Shown here one piece after another: positions 40,601 to 46,600 of a stretch of 64,000 nt of DNA. A model generated the notes under the pieces. That model saw only the letters and a list, made by a program, of their open reading frames with translations, was not told the DNA's origin and searched no databases. Within the stretch, counting starts at the first letter, position 1. Each line of letters begins with the position of its first letter. The stretch comes from Siphonodentalium dalli (taxonomy: Eukaryota > Mollusca > Scaphopoda > Gadilida > Siphonodentaliidae), in contig CP136068.1 of assembly GCA_032622095.1 (NCBI GenBank), forward strand, positions 7,791,314-7,855,313, in the 5' to 3' direction. A program made the translations under genes and the position numbers.

Positions 40601-43600
40601 ATTTATACTGGGTATACATGATAGAATTAAATCAATTTATACTGGGTATACATGATAGAATTAAATCAATTTATACTGGGTATACATGATAGAATTAAAT
40701 CAATTTATACTGGGTATACATGATAGAATTAAATCAATTTATACTGGGTATACATGATAGAATTAAATCAATTTATACTGGGTAACATGATAGAATTAAA
40801 GTCATTTATACTGGGTATACATGATAGAATTAAATCAATTTATACTGGGTATACATGATAGAATTAAATCAATTTATACTGGGTATACATGATAGAATTA
40901 AAGTCATTTATACTGGGTATACATGATAGAATTAAAGTCATTTATACTGGGTATACATGATAGAATTAAATCAATTTATACTGGGTATACATGATAGAAT
41001 TAAAGTCATTTATACTGGGTATACATGATAGAATTAAATCAATTTATACTGGGTATACATGATAGAATTAAAGTCATTTATACTGGGTATACATGATAGA
41101 ATTAAAGTCATTTATACTGGGTTTATACTGGGTATACATGATAGAATTAAATCAATTTATACTGGGTATACATGATAGAATTAAATCAATTTATACTGGG
41201 TATACATGATAGAATTAAAGTCATTTATACTGGGTATACATGATAGAATTAAAGTCATTTATACTGGGTATACATGATAGAATTAAAGTCATTTATACTG
41301 GGTTTATACTGGGTATACATGATAGAATTAAATCAATTTATACTGGGTATACATGATAGAATTAAATCAATTTATACTGGGTATACATGATAGAATTAAA
41401 GTCATTTATACTGGGTATACATGATAGAATTAAAGTCATTTATACTGGGTTTATACTGGGTATACATGATAGAATTAAATCAATTTATACTGGGTATACA
41501 TGATAGAATTAAATCAATTTATACTGGGTATACATGATAGAATTAAATCAATTTATACTGGGTATACATGATAGAATTAAATCAATTTATACTGGGTATA
41601 CATGATAGAATTAAAGTCATTTATACTGGGTATACATGATAGAATTAAAGTCATTTATACTGGGTTTATACTGGGTATACATGATAGAATTAAATCAATT
41701 TATACTGGGTATACATGATAGAATTAAATCAATTTATACTGGGTATACATGATAGAATTAAATCAATTTATACTGGGTATACATGATAGAATTAAATCAA
41801 TTTATACTGGGTATACATGATAGAATTAAAGTCATTTATACTGGGTATACATGATAGAATTAAAGTCATTTATACTGGGTTTATACTGGGTATACATGAT
41901 AGAATTAAATCAATTTATACTGGGTATACATGATAGAATTAAATCAATTTATACTGGGTATACATGATAGAATTAAATCAATTTATACTGGGTATACATG
42001 ATAGAATTAAATCAATTTATACTGGGTATACATGATAGAATTAAAGTCATTTATACTGGGTTTATACTGGGTTTACATGATAGAATTAAATCAATTTATA
42101 CTGGGTATACATGATAGAATTAAAGTCATTTATACTGGGTATACATGATAGAATTAAAGTCATTTATACTGGGTTTATACTGGGTATACATGATAGAATT
42201 AAATCAATTTATACTGGGTATACATGATAGAATTAAATCAATTTATACTGGGTATACATGATAGAATTAAAGTCATTTATACTGGGTATACATGATAGAA
42301 TTAAATCAATTTATACTGGGTATACATGATAGAATTAAATCAATTTATACTGGGTATACATGATAGAATTAAAGTCATTTATACTGGGTATACATGATAG
42401 AATTAAATCAATTTATACTGGGTATACATGATAGAATTAAATCAATTTATACTGGGTATACATGATAGAATTAAATCAATTTATACTGGGTATACATGAT
42501 AGAATTAAATCAATTTATACTGGGTATACATGATAGAATTAAATCAATTTATACTGGGTATACATGATAGAATTAAAGTCATTTATACTGGGTATACATG
42601 ATAGAATTAAATCAATTTATACTGGGTATACATGATAGAATTAAATCAATTTATACTGGGTATACATGATAGAATTAAATCAATTTATACTGGGTATACA
42701 TGATAGAATTAAATCAATTTATACTGGGTATACATGATAGAATTAAATCAATTTATACTGGGTAACATGATAGAATTAAATCAATTTATACTGGGTATAC
42801 ATGATAGAATTAAATCAATTTATACTGGGTATACATGATAGAATTAAATCAATTTATACTGGGTATACATGATAGAATTAAAGTCATTTATACTGGGTAT
42901 ACATGATAGAATTAAATCAATTTATACTGGGTATACATGATAGAATTAAATCAATTTATACTGGGTATACATGATAGAATTAAAGTCATTTATACTGGGT
43001 ATACATGATAGAATTAAAGTCATTTATACTGGGTATACATGAAAGAATTAAATCAATTTATATACATGATAGAATTAAAGTCATTTATACTGGGTATACA
43101 TGATAGAATTAAAGTCATTTATACTGGGTATACATGATAGAATTAAATCAATTTATACTGGGTATACATGATAGAATTAAATCAATTTATACTGGGTAAC
43201 ATGATAGAATTAAATCAATTTATACTGGGTATACATGATAGAATTAAATCAATTTATACTGGGTATACATGATAGAATTAAATCAATTTATACTGGGTAT
43301 ACATGATAGAATTAAATCAATTTATACTGGGTATACATGATAGAATTAACCCTTTACCCAACAATCCGGCCAAAACCGGCCAAATAAAGCTTCAACAGCC
43401 TAAAATATCTTCGGTCTGTCTCAATAAAACCATACACATATGGATATCATTGGAACCGGCTCATTGACCACATTGTGATGGTTATAGTTATGCCCTGTGC
43501 CAATGCATTCTCTTATATATGCGAGTCGACCATAGGTCGCCTCGCATATATAAGAGAATGCATTGGCCTAAAAAAAATCTTTTTTTAACACTTTTTACCA

Positions 43601-46600
43601 TTTTTTCTTACATTCTTTAACAATTTTATAATTTTTAATGTGTTAAGCCAATGCATTCTCTTATATATGCGAGGCGACCTATGGTCGACTCGCATATATA
43701 AGAGAATGCATTGGCACATGGCCCTTCTGTTGGGTAAAGGGTTAAATCAATTTATGAATATTAGCCTGTCATGACTTGCTACTGTATCAAGTGAAATGAA
43801 TATAGAAAGCTTTGAAAATAGAGAAAATATATGAAATCAGTAGATGCAATTTTGACAATAGATCTGTACACAAAATCAGCACGGTGACAGATGCCCCCCT
43901 TGTTTATGTTTACATTATGAGTGCTAGAATATTTTCACCGGAATATGCCGATGTCACTTTGTGCGGTCAATTGAGTTCGCATTCTTTTAAAAATATGTAA
44001 ACACTGCGAAAAACGTCTTTTTTACACATTAAATTACCGCTTTCAATTCACAACTTATGTGGTGTTCAGAATCAATATCACGTCTTCTATTCTATGGAAT
44101 AAACCTGTTTATTGTCGCAATTGTGTTATTTGATTACATTTATTTGTGGTTTTATGTGAGATGGTTGCTAATGCATAGAGCCTGTTATAAGAATGGTATC
44201 GGGACGGTCTCAGACGTAAAACCTCATCTCGCTATCCCAATGTATTAATTATCAACACCGCAGTATGAAAAGAAACACTTACACCACCTAATTGTATATC
44301 AGCAGTTCAATAATATCGAGACAATCAAACCAATCAAACATTCTCACGTCAATGCTTTATCTCCATTTGAATGGAAGTTGTTAAAGGCAAATCCTGTTTT
44401 GTCAATGAGGTTTCTGAGAGGGAATAACAATAGAAATGGATGAAAATAACATGTATTTGTTGTGATTATCAGCCTTCATAATTGGCTACGGCAATAACCA
44501 TTGCTGAAGCAAACTGGGCCACGGCATACTGTTGCCGTAGCGGATTGCCGAAGCCAAACAATCTGAATTAAGAGGGCTGGATTATAGGCAATTAACATCG
44601 TTTATCGATGGACTAATACTCACCCACATGGAGAGGAAGTGGCTGAAGTACACATAGAAAGATGTCAGTGACAAACCTGTAACAAAAATACACGACTTAA
44701 TATAAATTATTATTAACAAAGTTAAACGACTTAATATAAATTATTATTAACAAGGTACAACAGGCTTACTATAAATTATTATTAACAAAGATACAACAGG
44801 CTTACTAAAAATTATTATTCAACATTGTTAAAGATACAGATAAATTATTTTTAATGAAAATACAACAGATTTACTATAAATTATAACACGCCAATTAGCC
44901 CTCGACTAATGTAAGTTGTCTAATGAGGTCCGGTGACCAACCTTTATTTACTGTAAATATCATTTAAGTCCTCGCCTGTGCTATCAACTGGTCTGTCGTG
45001 ATTACAATCCGCCTATGCATTGTATTTGCAGCGCACACCTTGATTGATCAATTATGCACTCCCAATCATTCAAACAAATGAATTGTCCGCAACGGTGAGC
45101 ATTACTAATATTAGTGGTGTTTTATCACAAGAAGCAAATTCAGGGATATAGCGACATAGAAGAGAGGTGCGACACATCATGCCATAGAGATAAACATTAG
45201 TAATTAAATCAGAACATTTTGTATTACCGAGTATGCCATGCTAAAACTTCAGATAGGGGGTATTCGGATGAGTTGCATGGGCATTTTCTTTGTCGGCAAA
45301 ATCCTGTAGTCGTTGTCCTGAACAGTGGCACATTTAGTAACCCCCTCCCCCTCACAAACACATTGAACAAATGTAATCAATGGCAGACCATTTTACAGTG
45401 CAGGCAACAACTAAAAGATATGTAAAGTATATAAAGGTCAGTAACTGGACACCATTGGATAACTTACATTGGTCGAAAGTGGTGCTTGTGAAATTATAAA
45501 TTCCGTTTCGAATGTATAAATCTGATTATCCGTTAACCCTTTACCCAACAGAAGGGCCCTGTGCCAATGCATTCTCTTATATATGCGAGTCGACCATAGG
45601 TCGCCTCGCATATATAAGAGAATGCATTGGCTTAACACATTAAAAATTATAAAATTGTTAAAGAATGTAAGAAACGAGAGGCCGATCACGATCGGCAGAT
45701 GTTTAACCCATACCCGGGCGATAGCGATTAGCTATAACTGATAATTTATCAAAGATATGAACACAGGTATCCATATATCAGCACTATCTTGAATTCAATA
45801 GCTCAAATAATTTGTCTTAAGAAGGGGTTAAAGTATTTGTGGTTGCGAAGGGGGGGGGGGGTGTTCTAAATCTAATAACTCTACCCTTATTCATCCAAGG
45901 ACCTCTCTATGTGAAATCCAATGGTTTAGTTATTTCTGAGGATATGTTTATAAGTTGAAGTTACTCATTGGAAACAAAACTACCAGCTGTTCAAATCTCA
46001 TTCACTTCTAAAGAGAAATTATAATTAGTTGACAAGCCAGACTGCTTAGAACAACATGTGGGATTCCATCTCATATCCCCCCCCCCATTCTTCCCAGTTG
46101 TTATTTGTTTATCAATCATGTCAAAAATGCATATAGTTTATACAATTCAAAAGTGTTATCTATATAATGTTATACAGCCATTATATGGAGCGGATGCTGG
46201 CCCCAATGATCCCTAAATCGAAAAGATTACCATAGTTAATTTAAAGGAAAGTAACACTGAATCAAATGGTTTCAAGACATAACAATATTTTACAAGTAGC
46301 TTGCAGACTAAAACACATAACCTTCACTGTTAATCTTTTAAGCACTCTGTGGTCCCCAAAATTCAGTCAACCATGACAATATGAACAGATGGGAAAATAA
46401 TGTTCCTGGCAATATTATCTGCCATATTGATTTTCAAAATAATGCATCACATATAATCTGTAAGCATATTCAATTGGTGTCTTATTGAATGTTCATTAAC
46501 TAATGAACCTGATTCAACAAGAGGGTTCATTTAATATGTTTCTGCATAATACAAACAAAAATGTAGATTTATCTGCTTGTAACCTATTGCATATAAAAAT

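Noticed and set aside
38477-43345. CRISPR-like regular array
   Set aside because: Units are contiguous with no unique spacers and the DNA is eukaryotic; it is a minisatellite.
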